Source of the DNA: Oscillibacter sp.
GTDB taxonomy: Bacteria; Bacillota; Clostridia; Oscillospirales; Oscillospiraceae
NCBI GenBank assembly: GCA_014799845.1
Contig: JAAVHF010000016.1
Coordinates: 1-58,390 of the forward strand
Length of the DNA: 58,390 bases
Direction: 5' to 3'
The notes under the pieces are model-generated. The model saw only the letters and a program-made list of their open reading frames with translations, did not search any database and was not told the origin of the DNA. Every line of letters begins with the position of its first letter. Position 1 is the first letter of the stretch. The position numbers and the translations under genes are program-made. This document shows positions 39,593 to 48,922 of the stretch, piece by piece.

Positions 39593-41665
39593 TTACCTTT
39601 CCACAATTTTGTAATAGGTCCTTGCTGTCAGCAGGTACACGATGCCGTAGGCTGCGAAGAATACCAGCACCGTGCCTAGGGTACACAGGGCCGTCAGGGC
39701 GGTATTGTGAATATAGAACATAGTCAGCAGCTTCTCCACCATGTTGAAGTCAAAGACAATATGGATAGAGGCCACCACGATGGGCAGGAAAAACACCATC
39801 AAAATCTGGCTGTGGATGGAGCGCTTGACCTCGCCGCGGCTGAGGCCCACCTTCTGCATGATCTCAAACCGCTCCTTGTCCTCGTAGCCCTCGGAAATCT
39901 GCTTGTAGTAGATAATCAGCACCGTGGCCATCAGGAGGATGAAGCCCAGGAAGATGCCCAGGAACAAAAACCCGCCCGCAAGGCCGTAGGCGTCCTCCGC
40001 GCCGTCGCCGCGCGTCTCCCAGCGGCAGTACATCCAGGAGCCGGTGTCCGCATAGACCTCCTCATACAGTTCGGCCTCGTAATACCCCTGCTGTACCTTT
40101 TCCAGCGCCGCAAGTTCCTCCTCTGTGGCGTCCACGTCCAGATAGGCGTACCAGTTCATACTGGACCAGTCGTCCACATAGGCCTCCGCCTGTCTGGCCC
40201 AAAGTCCGTTGATGACCGCTTCGTCTGAGACTACCACCGTCACCAGACGGGTGATATCGGGGTTGAACTGGGGATTTTCCTTCAGCGTTTTCACAATGCG
40301 GAAGTTGGATTCTCCCAGTTCCGTGCCCTCGTCGGGCACCGTCCAGCGGATGGTCAGCTCGCTGCCCTTTACGTTGTAAACGGCTGCCTCGTCAGGACCA
40401 AGACCCAGTGTCTCACCGGTGGCGGCGGTATAGTTGCTCTCGGTGATGCAGGTGATCAGCACGATCTCCCGGGCGGCGGCGTTGAAACGGTCCGTGGTAT
40501 ACACCCCGTCGGAAATCATGCCCGCCCCGAAACTCAGGTCGTAGCTGGTCCGGACGTTCTCCACCGCCGCGCCCTGCTTCTCAATAAAACCGGTTATCCC
40601 CGCCAGCATGGCGTCAGGGTCGAAGGGAGACCAGTCCTCCTCCCCCTCCACCGGCTGGGGGAAGTAGCGGACTTCAACATTGATATCCCCAGGATACCTC
40701 TCCCGGATCACGTCCGCCGTGCCAAGGTACAGCGACAGCGTGCCGGAGAGCATGACCATCACCATGGTACACAGAATGCAGATATTGGCAAGGCCCACGG
40801 CGTTCTGCTTCATCCGGTAGAGCATGCCGGACACGCCGATAAAATGGCCGGTCTGGTAATAGAATTTCTTGTTCTTCCGCAGGGCCTTCAGCACAAAGAT
40901 GCTCACGGCGGTGAACAGGCAGTAGGTGCCAACGATCACCAGCGCCACCGCCACAAAGTACCACACCATGGCGTCCATGCCGGTTCTGGTAGTGACAGCG
41001 ATATAGTAGCCCCAGCCCAGCGTCACAATGCCCAGCAGGGTCATGAACCACTTGGTCTTTGGCTCCCGCTCACCCACGTTCCCACCGCGCAGCAGTTCAA
41101 TGGGCTTGGACACGCGGACCTTGTTCAGATTCAGCAGCAGCGTCACCGCCAGCAGGACGGCGAACAGCACCGCCGTCTGAGCCATGCCGTTCCAGCAGAT
41201 GTAGAACCCGAAGGGCACCGGCATTCCCATCAGCTTGTGGAGGACCAGGCTCACCAGCTTGTGAAGGGTGATCCCGGTGACGATCCCGCCGCCGATGCCG
41301 AGAACGCCGATGAGCAGCGTCTCAATCACCAGCACCACGGCGATGTGCTGCTTCCCCATGCCCAGGATGTTATACAGGCCCAGCTCCTTTTTCCGCTGCT
41401 TCATGAGAAAGCCGTTGATATACAGCACAAATATGGCGGAGAACATAAAGGCGATGAACATACCGATGGTCATGAACATCTCTACGTACTTGTAGCCGTT
41501 GCCCCGTCCCGGGGTCATATCGCTCACGCCGGGGTCGTTGACCAGAGCGTACATGATGTAGATGGCCGCCACGTCCCCCAGCAGGGCCAGGATATAGGGG
41601 AGATAGAACTTCCGGTTGTTCCGGATGCTCTGGAGAGCCAGCTTGAAATAGAGGGAACTACGCAT
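39593..41665 (-). CDS. ABC transporter permease, FtsX/BceB-like
   Basis: 697-aa ORF (start trimmed to MRSSLYFKLALQSIRNNRKFYLPYILALLGDVAAIYIMY); large extracellular domain between TM blocks. Confidence 0.88.
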   Translation of the reverse strand: MRSSLYFKLALQSIRNNRKFYLPYILALLGDVAAIYIMYALVNDPGVSDMTPGRGNGYKYVEMFMTIGMFIAFMFSAIFVLYINGFLMKQRKKELGLYNILGMGKQHIAVVLVIETLLIGVLGIGGGIVTGITLHKLVSLVLHKLMGMPVPFGFYICWNGMAQTAVLFAVLLAVTLLLNLNKVRVSKPIELLRGGNVGEREPKTKWFMTLLGIVTLGWGYYIAVTTRTGMDAMVWYFVAVALVIVGTYCLFTAVSIFVLKALRKNKKFYYQTGHFIGVSGMLYRMKQNAVGLANICILCTMVMVMLSGTLSLYLGTADVIRERYPGDINVEVRYFPQPVEGEEDWSPFDPDAMLAGITGFIEKQGAAVENVRTSYDLSFGAGMISDGVYTTDRFNAAAREIVLITCITESNYTAATGETLGLGPDEAAVYNVKGSELTIRWTVPDEGTELGESNFRIVKTLKENPQFNPDITRLVTVVVSDEAVINGLWARQAEAYVDDWSSMNWYAYLDVDATEEELAALEKVQQGYYEAELYEEVYADTGSWMYCRWETRGDGAEDAYGLAGGFLFLGIFLGFILLMATVLIIYYKQISEGYEDKERFEIMQKVGLSRGEVKRSIHSQILMVFFLPIVVASIHIVFDFNMVEKLLTMFYIHNTALTALCTLGTVLVFFAAYGIVYLLTARTYYKIVER

Positions 41666-42425
41666 CTTCCTCACCTCCGGCGGCAAGGAGGGTCAGGGTG
41701 TCGGAGATCTTCTGGTACATCTCCTCCGTGGAGCTGACGCCCTTGTAAATCTGGTGGAACACCTCGCCGTCCCGGATGAACATGACCCGCTTGGCGTGGC
41801 TGGCGGCCTTGGTGGAGTGGGTCACCATGAGGATGGTCTGGCCCTCGGCGTTCACCTGGTCGAAAAGGCTCAGGAGGCCGTCGGTGGCCTTGCTGTCCAG
41901 GGCCCCGGTGGGCTCGTCGGCCAGTACGATCCGGGGCTCGGTGATCAGCGCCCGGGCCACGGCCGCCCGCTGCTTCTGTCCGCCGGAGACCTCGTAGGGG
42001 TATTTTTTCAGCAGGGCCTCGATGCCCAGCCGCCGGGACAGGGGCAGAAGGCGCTTTTCCATTTCCATGTAGCTCTTCCCCGCCAGCACCAGGGGGAGGA
42101 GGATATTGTCCTTGATGGAAAAGGTGTCCAGCAGGTTGAAGTCCTGGAATACGAAGCCCAGGTGGTCCCGCCGGAAGGCCGCGATGTCCTTCTCCTTGAT
42201 GGTGACGATATTCTTCCCGTCCAGCAGCACCTGGCCGCTGGTGGGCTTATCCAGGGCGGCAAGGATATTCAGAAGGGTGGTCTTGCCGCTGCCGGACTCG
42301 CCCATGATGGCCACATATTCTCCCGGCTCCACGGCAAAGTTGACGCTGGTGAGCGCCTGCACCTGCTGTCCGCCGAAACGGGTGGTATAGATTTTTTTCA
42401 GATCGCTGACTTGAAGGATGGGCAT
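41658..42425 (-). CDS. ABC transporter ATP-binding protein, BceA/MacB-like
   Basis: 'YVAIMGESGSGKTTLLNILAALDKPTSGQVLLDG', 'VSGGQKQRAAVARALI', 'VLADEPTGALDS'. Confidence 0.93.
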   Translation of the reverse strand: MPILQVSDLKKIYTTRFGGQQVQALTSVNFAVEPGEYVAIMGESGSGKTTLLNILAALDKPTSGQVLLDGKNIVTIKEKDIAAFRRDHLGFVFQDFNLLDTFSIKDNILLPLVLAGKSYMEMEKRLLPLSRRLGIEALLKKYPYEVSGGQKQRAAVARALITEPRIVLADEPTGALDSKATDGLLSLFDQVNAEGQTILMVTHSTKAASHAKRVMFIRDGEVFHQIYKGVSSTEEMYQKISDTLTLLAAGGEEDA

Positions 42426-42512
42426 TTTCTTTTCCTCCTCGGGGTTTTGTTTGGTTACAGGCATATTATAGCGGATTTGTTCTCTCCATTCCATCGTTTT
42501 ACCTTACAAAAA

Positions 42513-42548
42513 AGGGAGGAACCTTACATCGGTGTAAGGTTCCTCCCT
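42513..42548 (-). repeat. Terminator-like palindromic repeat, copy 1
   Basis: AGGGAGGAACCTTACATCGGTGTAAGGTTCCTCCCT; U-tract on the minus strand. Confidence 0.85.
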
Positions 42549-42712
42549 TCAGACTGTCGAAAAGCGGCCTGTCCGGCAGTGAACGGTGCGCGGGATGGCA
42601 AATCCAAAAAATTCGAAAAGCAATGCAGCCAGCATATTGTTTTTGTATTTTGAATGCGGTAACATAATATTGAACAGCATTGCCGTTCCACCATAAAAAG
42701 GAGGTTCTTTCC

Positions 42713-44728
42713 ATGAGAAAACAACGGTTTCTGTCCGGCCTGCTGGCTCTCGTGCTGGCGTTGACCTTACTGCCCGCTGCCGCGCTGGCGGCGGAGCCCG
42801 GCCTGTCCAATTTCACGAAGGTCAATACCTACACCCCCGGCACCTTCACCGATGTGTCCAACGAGTGGTACGCACAGAACGTCCAGACCGCTTATGAGCT
42901 GGGCCTGGTCCTGGGTACCAGCGACACCACGTTCTCCCCGGATGAGAATATCTCCCTGGCGGCTGCCCTGACCCTGGCCTGCCGCCTGCACAGCATCTAT
43001 CACACCGGCTCCGCGGACTTCGTCCAGGGCGACCCCTGGTATCGGGTCTATGAGGACTACGCCGTCCTGAACGGCATCATCTCCGCCGGGAGCTTCGACA
43101 ACTACAACGCGCCCGCCACCCGCCGCCAGTTCGTCGGCATTCTGGCCAAGGCCCTGCCCGGAGAGGCCCTGGAGGAGATCAACACCGTGGCGGACGGCGC
43201 GATCCCCGACGTGGCCGCCGGCTCCGCCTATTATGACGACATTTACACCCTCTACCGCGCCGGCATTCTCAGCGGCAACGACAGCGCCGGAAACTTCACC
43301 CCCGACAGCAGCATCCAGCGCTCCGGCGTAGCCGCGATCGTTACCCGTATGGCCAACCCCTCCCTGCGCCAGAGCTTGTATCTGGTCCCCGCGGCGGGCA
43401 GCGTGACCCTCAGCGAGACCGCTCTGACCCTGGACATCGGTAACACCGCGGAGCTTACCGCCGCTGTCAGTCCCGAGGGCGCGGAAGCCGCCGTCACCTG
43501 GACCAGCTCCAACCCCGGCGTGGCCAGCGTCCTTGACGGCAAGGTGACCGCCGTCTCCGCCGGCAGCGCCGTCATCACCGCCTCTACCGCCAACGGCAAG
43601 ACCGCGGCCTGCTCCGTCACCGTCAGGCCGGCCCCCCTCGTCTTCAGCGGCAGCGGCGACAAGGTAATCACCGGCATCAATATCCCCGCCGGAGCCTACT
43701 ACTCCGAGTTCACCCACGACGGCAGCGGAAATGTGATAATGAAGCTGATCTACGGTGAACGGAGCTATGACTACTTTCTGGTGGCCAACGAGATCGGCGC
43801 CTCCGCCAACCGCTGCTGCATGAGTGAAAACGGCCACGCCGCCATCGTCAACGGAACGCTGGAGGTGGAGGCCGACGGCAACTGGACCATCGAGTTCAAG
43901 CCGGTTTCCGGAACCACAACCACCAATATCAAGGGCAGCGGCAATGCCGTCACGGGCATCTTTACCGCCTCCACGGCCCGGAACGTCATCTCCGGCACCC
44001 ACAACGGGAAATCCAACTTCATCGTCTATGCCATCAAGTACAACAGCAGAGTTACCTATGACCGGGAGCTGATCTTCAATGAGATCGGCGCCTATTCCGG
44101 TCAGTCGGCGGCCACCCTGGTGCCGGGCCAGCAGTACTACATCTCCGTAGTGGCGGACGGCGACTGGACCCTGGACTTCGGCCAGGGCGACTCCGTGACC
44201 ACCTATACGGCTCTGCCCGCTCCCGCTCCGGCCAAAAACGGCAATAACGACGGCAGCCGGCCCGGCGGCGGCTACGACGACGACCAGCCCGGCAGCGGCA
44301 GCAGCAGCGACAGCGACCTCTGGAGCTACAGCGAGGCCAAGGACCTGAAGCGCTACGCCGACAATTTCTACAACGGCTTCGACAACGTCTATCAGACGCT
44401 CAGCGGCAAGTCCACCGGCTTCGCCTCCGCGGATGTAAAGCTGGTCCAGCTGGCCCTGGACAGCATTGATCGCCTGGACCGCCATCTGAGCGACGCCGTC
44501 GCTCTGATGCAGCACAAGGCGGACCTGAAGCTGACCGGCGGCAACTACGACACCCTGGAGGACTACGTGGAGGCAATCCGCGGCCGCCTCCGCGACATGA
44601 AGGACACGGAAGTGACTGAGAGCAACGTCGCCAGGGTCAAGCTGGACCTGGCCATGGACGCGGCGGTCATCAACGCCATGGGCGCCGAGTTCCGGCTCCA
44701 CGCGGCGGAGCTGGTCGCGGCATTCTGA
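42713..44728 (+). CDS. Secreted SLH-domain protein with BIG2 (Ig-like) domain and helical C-terminus
   Basis: Signal peptide 'MRKQRFLSGLLALVLALTLLPAAALAA'; SLH 'FTDVSNEWYAQNVQTAYELGLVLGTSDTTFSPDENIS'; 'LDIGNTAELTAAVSPEGAEAAVTWTSSNPGVASVLDGKVTAVSAGSAVITA'. Confidence 0.9.
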   Translation: MRKQRFLSGLLALVLALTLLPAAALAAEPGLSNFTKVNTYTPGTFTDVSNEWYAQNVQTAYELGLVLGTSDTTFSPDENISLAAALTLACRLHSIYHTGSADFVQGDPWYRVYEDYAVLNGIISAGSFDNYNAPATRRQFVGILAKALPGEALEEINTVADGAIPDVAAGSAYYDDIYTLYRAGILSGNDSAGNFTPDSSIQRSGVAAIVTRMANPSLRQSLYLVPAAGSVTLSETALTLDIGNTAELTAAVSPEGAEAAVTWTSSNPGVASVLDGKVTAVSAGSAVITASTANGKTAACSVTVRPAPLVFSGSGDKVITGINIPAGAYYSEFTHDGSGNVIMKLIYGERSYDYFLVANEIGASANRCCMSENGHAAIVNGTLEVEADGNWTIEFKPVSGTTTTNIKGSGNAVTGIFTASTARNVISGTHNGKSNFIVYAIKYNSRVTYDRELIFNEIGAYSGQSAATLVPGQQYYISVVADGDWTLDFGQGDSVTTYTALPAPAPAKNGNNDGSRPGGGYDDDQPGSGSSSDSDLWSYSEAKDLKRYADNFYNGFDNVYQTLSGKSTGFASADVKLVQLALDSIDRLDRHLSDAVALMQHKADLKLTGGNYDTLEDYVEAIRGRLRDMKDTEVTESNVARVKLDLAMDAAVINAMGAEFRLHAAELVAAF

Positions 44729-44772
44729 GCCGGGCCGCCCCGCATACGGAATTCCTGTCCATGACTCAGAAA

Positions 44773-44803
44773 GCCCCCGGATACCGCACAGTATCCGGGG
44801 GTC
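44773..44803 (+). terminator. Hairpin/terminator downstream of SLH gene
   Basis: CCCCCGGATAC-CGCACA-GTATCCGGGGGTCT. Confidence 0.65.
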
Positions 44804-44847
44804 TCTGTCTGTCCCTCCATTCACGAAGCGGACTTCCGACAAGCTGA

Positions 44848-44883
44848 AGGGAGGAACCTTACATTGGTGTGAGGTTCCTCCCT
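44848..44883 (+). repeat. Terminator-like palindromic repeat, copy 2 (inverted relative to copy 1)
   Basis: AGGGAGGAACCTTACATTGGTGTGAGGTTCCTCCCTTTTTT. Confidence 0.85.
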
Positions 44884-44919
44884 TTTTTGCTTTTTCCGCG
44901 GCACGGCGCGTGAACGGGT

Positions 44920-45918
44920 TCAGCGGCCGATGGTCGCCACCAGCACGGCCTTGATGGAGTGCATCCGGTTCTCCGCCTCGTCGAAAACCACGGAGTGGGG
45001 GCCCCGGAATACTTCGTCGGTGACCTCCCGGATATCCACGCCCTTGTCCTTCCACTCCTTGGCAAGCTTGGTCTCAAAGTCGTGGAAGGAGGGCAGGCAG
45101 TGGAGATACAGCACGTCCCGGTTGCCGGTGCGCTCCAGGGTCTGCTCCGTGACCCGGTAGGGGGTCAGCAGCCTGGCCCGCTCGGGAATCAGCGACTCCT
45201 CACCCATGGAGGCCCAGATGTCGCCGTAGATCACATCCGCGCCGGTGAGGGTGCTCTCGTCACTGGTGATCTCAATAGTGGCCCCGGTCTGGTGAGCAGC
45301 CTCCTGAACCCTGCGCAGGACCGACTGGTCCACGCCGTCCACCAGTTCCTGGGGGCCCAGGCCCACGAAGTGCATCCCCATCCTGGCGCAGCCGTACATC
45401 CAGGCGTAGCACATGTTGTTGCGCACGTCGCCGGGGAACACCACCTTCACGTCCCGCAGGGGCTTGGAGCAGTGCTCCTCAATGGTCATCATGTCGGCCA
45501 GGATCTGGGTGGGGTGGTCCACGTCGGTCAGGCCGTTCCACACCGGCACGCCGGAGAATTTCGCCAGGTCCTCCACCACCTTCTGGTCGAAGCCCCGGTA
45601 CTCAATGCCGTCAAAAAACCGGCCCAGGACCCTGGCCGTGTCCTCCAGGCTCTCCTTTTTGCCCATCTGGCTGCTGCCCGCGTCCAGATAGGTGACGTGG
45701 GCCCCCTCCTGGGTGGCGGCTACCTCGAAGGAACAGCGGGTACGGGTGGAGGTCTTCTCAAAAAGCAGGACGATGTGCTTGCCCTTCAGCGCGGGCTCGC
45801 AGACGCCGGAGCGGCGCTTGGCCTTCAGGTCGTGGCCCAGGTCCAGCAGATAGCGGATCTCCGTGGGGGTGAGATCCATTAAGGTGAGGAAATTCTTGCC
45901 TTTCAGGTTTATTGCCAT
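44920..45918 (-). CDS. argF: Ornithine carbamoyltransferase (likely catabolic, next to ADI)
   Basis: 'LFEKTSTRTRCSFEVAATQEGAHVTYLD', 'FHDFETK.' (variant of HCLP region 'LHCLPSFHD'). Start trimmed. Confidence 0.93.
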   Translation of the reverse strand: MAINLKGKNFLTLMDLTPTEIRYLLDLGHDLKAKRRSGVCEPALKGKHIVLLFEKTSTRTRCSFEVAATQEGAHVTYLDAGSSQMGKKESLEDTARVLGRFFDGIEYRGFDQKVVEDLAKFSGVPVWNGLTDVDHPTQILADMMTIEEHCSKPLRDVKVVFPGDVRNNMCYAWMYGCARMGMHFVGLGPQELVDGVDQSVLRRVQEAAHQTGATIEITSDESTLTGADVIYGDIWASMGEESLIPERARLLTPYRVTEQTLERTGNRDVLYLHCLPSFHDFETKLAKEWKDKGVDIREVTDEVFRGPHSVVFDEAENRMHSIKAVLVATIGR

Positions 45919-45950
45919 GGGTGTTCTCCTTTTTGATTGGTTTGCAGAGG

Positions 45951-47192
45951 CTACACGTCCTCCCGGACAAAGGGCATACTCATACATCTGGGCCCGCCCC
46001 GGCCCCGGCTGAGCTCGCTGCACGGGATGGTGTGGACGGTGACGCCGTTCTCCTTCAGGATCTGGTTGGTGACATAGTTGCGCTCGTAGACGACCACCTC
46101 GCCGGGGGCGATGGCAAGGGTGTTGCTGCCGTCGCTCCACTGCTCCCGGGCCGCGTCAATGGGGCTGTCGGACCCGCATCTGATGAGCTGCACGTTGTCC
46201 AGCTCCAGATGCTCCTTCAGAATGTCCTCCAGACTGCCCTGCTCCTCCTGAATGCGGACCTTGCCGTCCACCAGCTCCATGACGTAGACGGTGATCTCAT
46301 GGAGGATATTGGGGTGAACGGTGAATTTGTTCTTATCCACCATGGTGAACACGGTGTCCAGGTGCATGAAGCTGCGGGTCTTGGGGATATTGAAGGCCAG
46401 GACCTTCTTGAAGGTCTGGCTGATGGACAGCACCGTGTGGGCGAATTTGTCGACGCTGTCCTCCTGGGTGCGCTGGGAAATGCCCACGGCGATAACCTCC
46501 GGGGACAGGATCAGAATGTCCCCGCCCTCCAGGGAGCTGTTCTCTCCCCGGTCATACCACTTGGGCGCGTCCTTGTAGACCGGGTGGTACTGGAAAATGA
46601 ATTTCCCGAACAGGGTCTCACGGTTCCGCGTCACCGTGTGCATCCGGTGGAGGGAAACGCCGGTGCCGATGGTGGCGAAGGGGTCCCGGGTGAAATACAG
46701 GTTGGGCATGGGGTCGATGAGAAAGGGATAGTCATCGGAACGGAAGCTGAGGTAGTCCGCCAGCTTCCCCGTCTCAAAGCCCCGCACATCGCTCTTCCGC
46801 ACACCCGCCATCATGGTCTCCACCAGCCGTCCACGCTCCATGGAGTTCAGATAGTCCCTCAAAATGTCCCGGATGCGGTGGTTCTCCAGCCCCGCCTCGT
46901 CCAGAAACTGTTCCGTCAGCTCCTGCCGGACGTCCGCCGCGGCAATGGTCTCCTCCACCAGGTCCGTGAGGTAGACCACCTCCGCCCCGTTCTCCCGCAG
47001 ACACTGGGCAAAGGCGTCGTGCTCCGCCTGCGCTACCTTCAAATAGGGAATGTCGTCAAAAAGAAGCCGTTCCAGATATTCCGGCATCAGGTTCTCCAGC
47101 TCCCGGCCCGGACGGTGGAGCATCACCTTTTTCAGCCGCCCGATCTCCGAAGTATTGTGCAGACCGGTTTTCAGCCGTGTTTCAATTGGCAT
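45951..47192 (-). CDS. arcA: Arginine deiminase
   Basis: '[36 protein letters not shown]', '[21 protein letters not shown]', '[17 protein letters not shown]'. Confidence 0.96.
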   Translation of the reverse strand: MPIETRLKTGLHNTSEIGRLKKVMLHRPGRELENLMPEYLERLLFDDIPYLKVAQAEHDAFAQCLRENGAEVVYLTDLVEETIAAADVRQELTEQFLDEAGLENHRIRDILRDYLNSMERGRLVETMMAGVRKSDVRGFETGKLADYLSFRSDDYPFLIDPMPNLYFTRDPFATIGTGVSLHRMHTVTRNRETLFGKFIFQYHPVYKDAPKWYDRGENSSLEGGDILILSPEVIAVGISQRTQEDSVDKFAHTVLSISQTFKKVLAFNIPKTRSFMHLDTVFTMVDKNKFTVHPNILHEITVYVMELVDGKVRIQEEQGSLEDILKEHLELDNVQLIRCGSDSPIDAAREQWSDGSNTLAIAPGEVVVYERNYVTNQILKENGVTVHTIPCSELSRGRGGPRCMSMPFVREDV

Positions 47193-47402
47193 ACGCGCAT
47201 CACTCCTTTACTTCCCTTAGGATTGCCGGATTTGGATAAGGCATACATTCTTTTTCTTGAAAGAAAAAGGTCCTGGGCGGACGGCCAATCCCGCTCTTAT
47301 CTGCGCCGCTTTCCCTAATCTCCCGCACGGTAACAAAGCATACCTTTAATTCAAAGAAAAAGAATCAAAAAGAACTTTTGCGGCAAAGCGCTGCTTTGCC
47401 AG

Positions 47403-47434
47403 TTGTTAACCTTGTTTAATTTAACGGTTGACAA
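47403..47434 (+). promoter_or_regulatory. BirA operator overlapping bioY promoter
   Basis: TTGTTAACC-N14-GGTTGACAA; -35 TTGACA lies in the right half-site. Confidence 0.85.
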
Positions 47435-47489
47435 CAGATGGGCAGATATGGTACTGTTTTCCTACAAAACGCAAGAAGGAGATTGCACG

Positions 47490-48044
47490 ATGGAAATGAC
47501 TATGTCAAGATTTCGGGCAAAGGATATTGCCTATATTGCGGTTTTTACCGCGCTGATCGCCGTCGGCGCGTGGATCGCCATTCCTACGCCCGTCAGAATT
47601 GATTTCACCCTCCAGACGCTGGGCATCTTTCTGGCAACCGGCATCCTGGGCGGACGGCGGGGGACCCTGGCGGTAACGGCCTATCTGCTCCTGGGCGCGG
47701 TGGGCGCGCCGGTGTTCTCCGGATTTGCCGGAGGACTGAGCGCGCTGGTATCCCCCAGCGGCGGGTATCTGATCGGCTTTTTCTTCACCGCGCTGTTCAT
47801 GTGGAGCGTGGAGAAGATAACGGGGGACAAAACGTGGAAGCTGGGACTGGCTATGGTGATGGGCGCGATGATCTACTACGCCTTCGGCACCGCCTGGTTT
47901 ATGGTGGTCTACCCCATGGGCGGCGAAAGCGTGGGGCTGTGGACCGCCCTGAGCTGGTGCGTGATCCCCTATATCCCCTTTGATCTCATGAAAATTGCCC
48001 TGGCCCTGGGGCTGACCTCCCAGCTGCGCCGCCATGTCAAGTAA
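47490..48044 (+). CDS. bioY: Biotin ECF transporter S component BioY
   Basis: 'TLQTLGIFLATGILGGRRGTLAVTAYLLLGAVGAPVFSGFAGGLSALVSPSGGYLIGF'; BirA site upstream. Confidence 0.95.
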   Translation: MEMTMSRFRAKDIAYIAVFTALIAVGAWIAIPTPVRIDFTLQTLGIFLATGILGGRRGTLAVTAYLLLGAVGAPVFSGFAGGLSALVSPSGGYLIGFFFTALFMWSVEKITGDKTWKLGLAMVMGAMIYYAFGTAWFMVVYPMGGESVGLWTALSWCVIPYIPFDLMKIALALGLTSQLRRHVK

Positions 48045-48438
48045 GCCCCTCCCCCTCCGGCCCCACCACGGGATGTGCATGGCCTATTTCGTGGGCTATG
48101 GCTACAGCGATGGGTTTTCCGCCCACATGGCGCGGCTGCTGGAGGAGCTGGCCCCGGACAGCCCCGTCCGCCTCACGGTGGGGACCGACGCGGTGTGCGG
48201 GCCCTGCCCCAACAACGCGGGCGGGCTGTGCGACAAGCCGGAGCTGGTGGCAGGCTATGACAGAAGGGTGCTGGAACTGTGCGGACTGGAGGAAGGGGAC
48301 GTTCTCCCCTTCGGCGTATTCACCAGCCGGGTACAGGAGAATATCCTGACCCCCGGCCTGCGGTCCGGTATCTGCGGAAACTGCCAGTGGAACGGCATAT
48401 GCGCCTCCCACCCCAGCCGGTGGAGGAAAAACGCCTGA
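48034..48438 (+). CDS. DUF1284 domain protein (Cys-rich)
   Basis: 'LRPHHGMCMAYFVGYGYSDGFSAHM..CGPCPNNAGGLCDKP..CGNCQWNGIC'; overlaps bioY by 11 nt. Confidence 0.85.
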   Translation: MSSKPLPLRPHHGMCMAYFVGYGYSDGFSAHMARLLEELAPDSPVRLTVGTDAVCGPCPNNAGGLCDKPELVAGYDRRVLELCGLEEGDVLPFGVFTSRVQENILTPGLRSGICGNCQWNGICASHPSRWRKNA

Positions 48439-48448
48439 CGTTTTTCGC

Positions 48449-48564
48449 TTGACAAACGGCGGAAAAACTATTAGGATAAAGCAAGCGCAGACGGCGTCCG
48501 CGCGGCATAAACGGCATATGATATGGGCACACGCCCTCCCGATGGGGAGAGGCGTGGGCCTTTT
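48449..48564 (+). ncRNA. Candidate orphan small transcript (promoter plus terminator)
   Basis: TTGACA-17 nt-TAGGAT at 48449-48477, terminator CACGCCCTCCC-GATG-GGGAGAGGCGTG GGCC TTTT at 48530-48564, no credible ORF between. Confidence 0.4.
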
Positions 48565-48606
48565 CGTGCGTTTTTCTCCCGAGGTGGATCAGACCGCCGC
48601 AACGAA

Positions 48607-48871
48607 CCCCGGGAGATTCCGCGTGTATGACGGCAGGGTCTGCGCCAACATCCTGAAACAGACGCTTCGCAGCAGAAACCACACCCGCAGTTCGGTTTAG
48701 ACCGGACAGACTACAAGATAAGCGCAAAAAACAATATCCCCCGTAATGGAGCGTCACCCCTTGGGTGACGCCTTAAGGGATTCTTAAACCGTAGGTTTAA
48801 GTGACTTTTTGCCTACTTTTTGTTCACACAAAAAGTAGGCGCAGGGTTCGGGAGCGCGCAGCTCCCGGGCT
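48607..48871 (-). repeat. Dispersed structured intergenic element, copy E
   Basis: Reverse strand: AGCCCGGGAGCTGCGCGCTCCCGAACCC, stem I 48812-48839, stem II 48783-48801, GCGCTTATCTTGTAGTCTGTCCGG core. Confidence 0.85.
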
Positions 48872-48922
48872 ATCGATGAGAAACCATTTAGTGCGGTCTG
48901 AAAGACCGCAAAGGAGCACCCA

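Noticed and set aside
47240-47390. CTTTTTCTTGAAAGAAAAAG hairpin and nearby repeat of similar motif as a further copy of the dispersed element
   Set aside because: General design is similar, but no shared core (GTCCTGTAGTCTGTCCGG) or end module is present.
48320-48757. 145-aa minus-strand ORF as a gene
   Set aside because: Composite of dispersed-element sequence and antisense of DUF1284; no credible start or SD.
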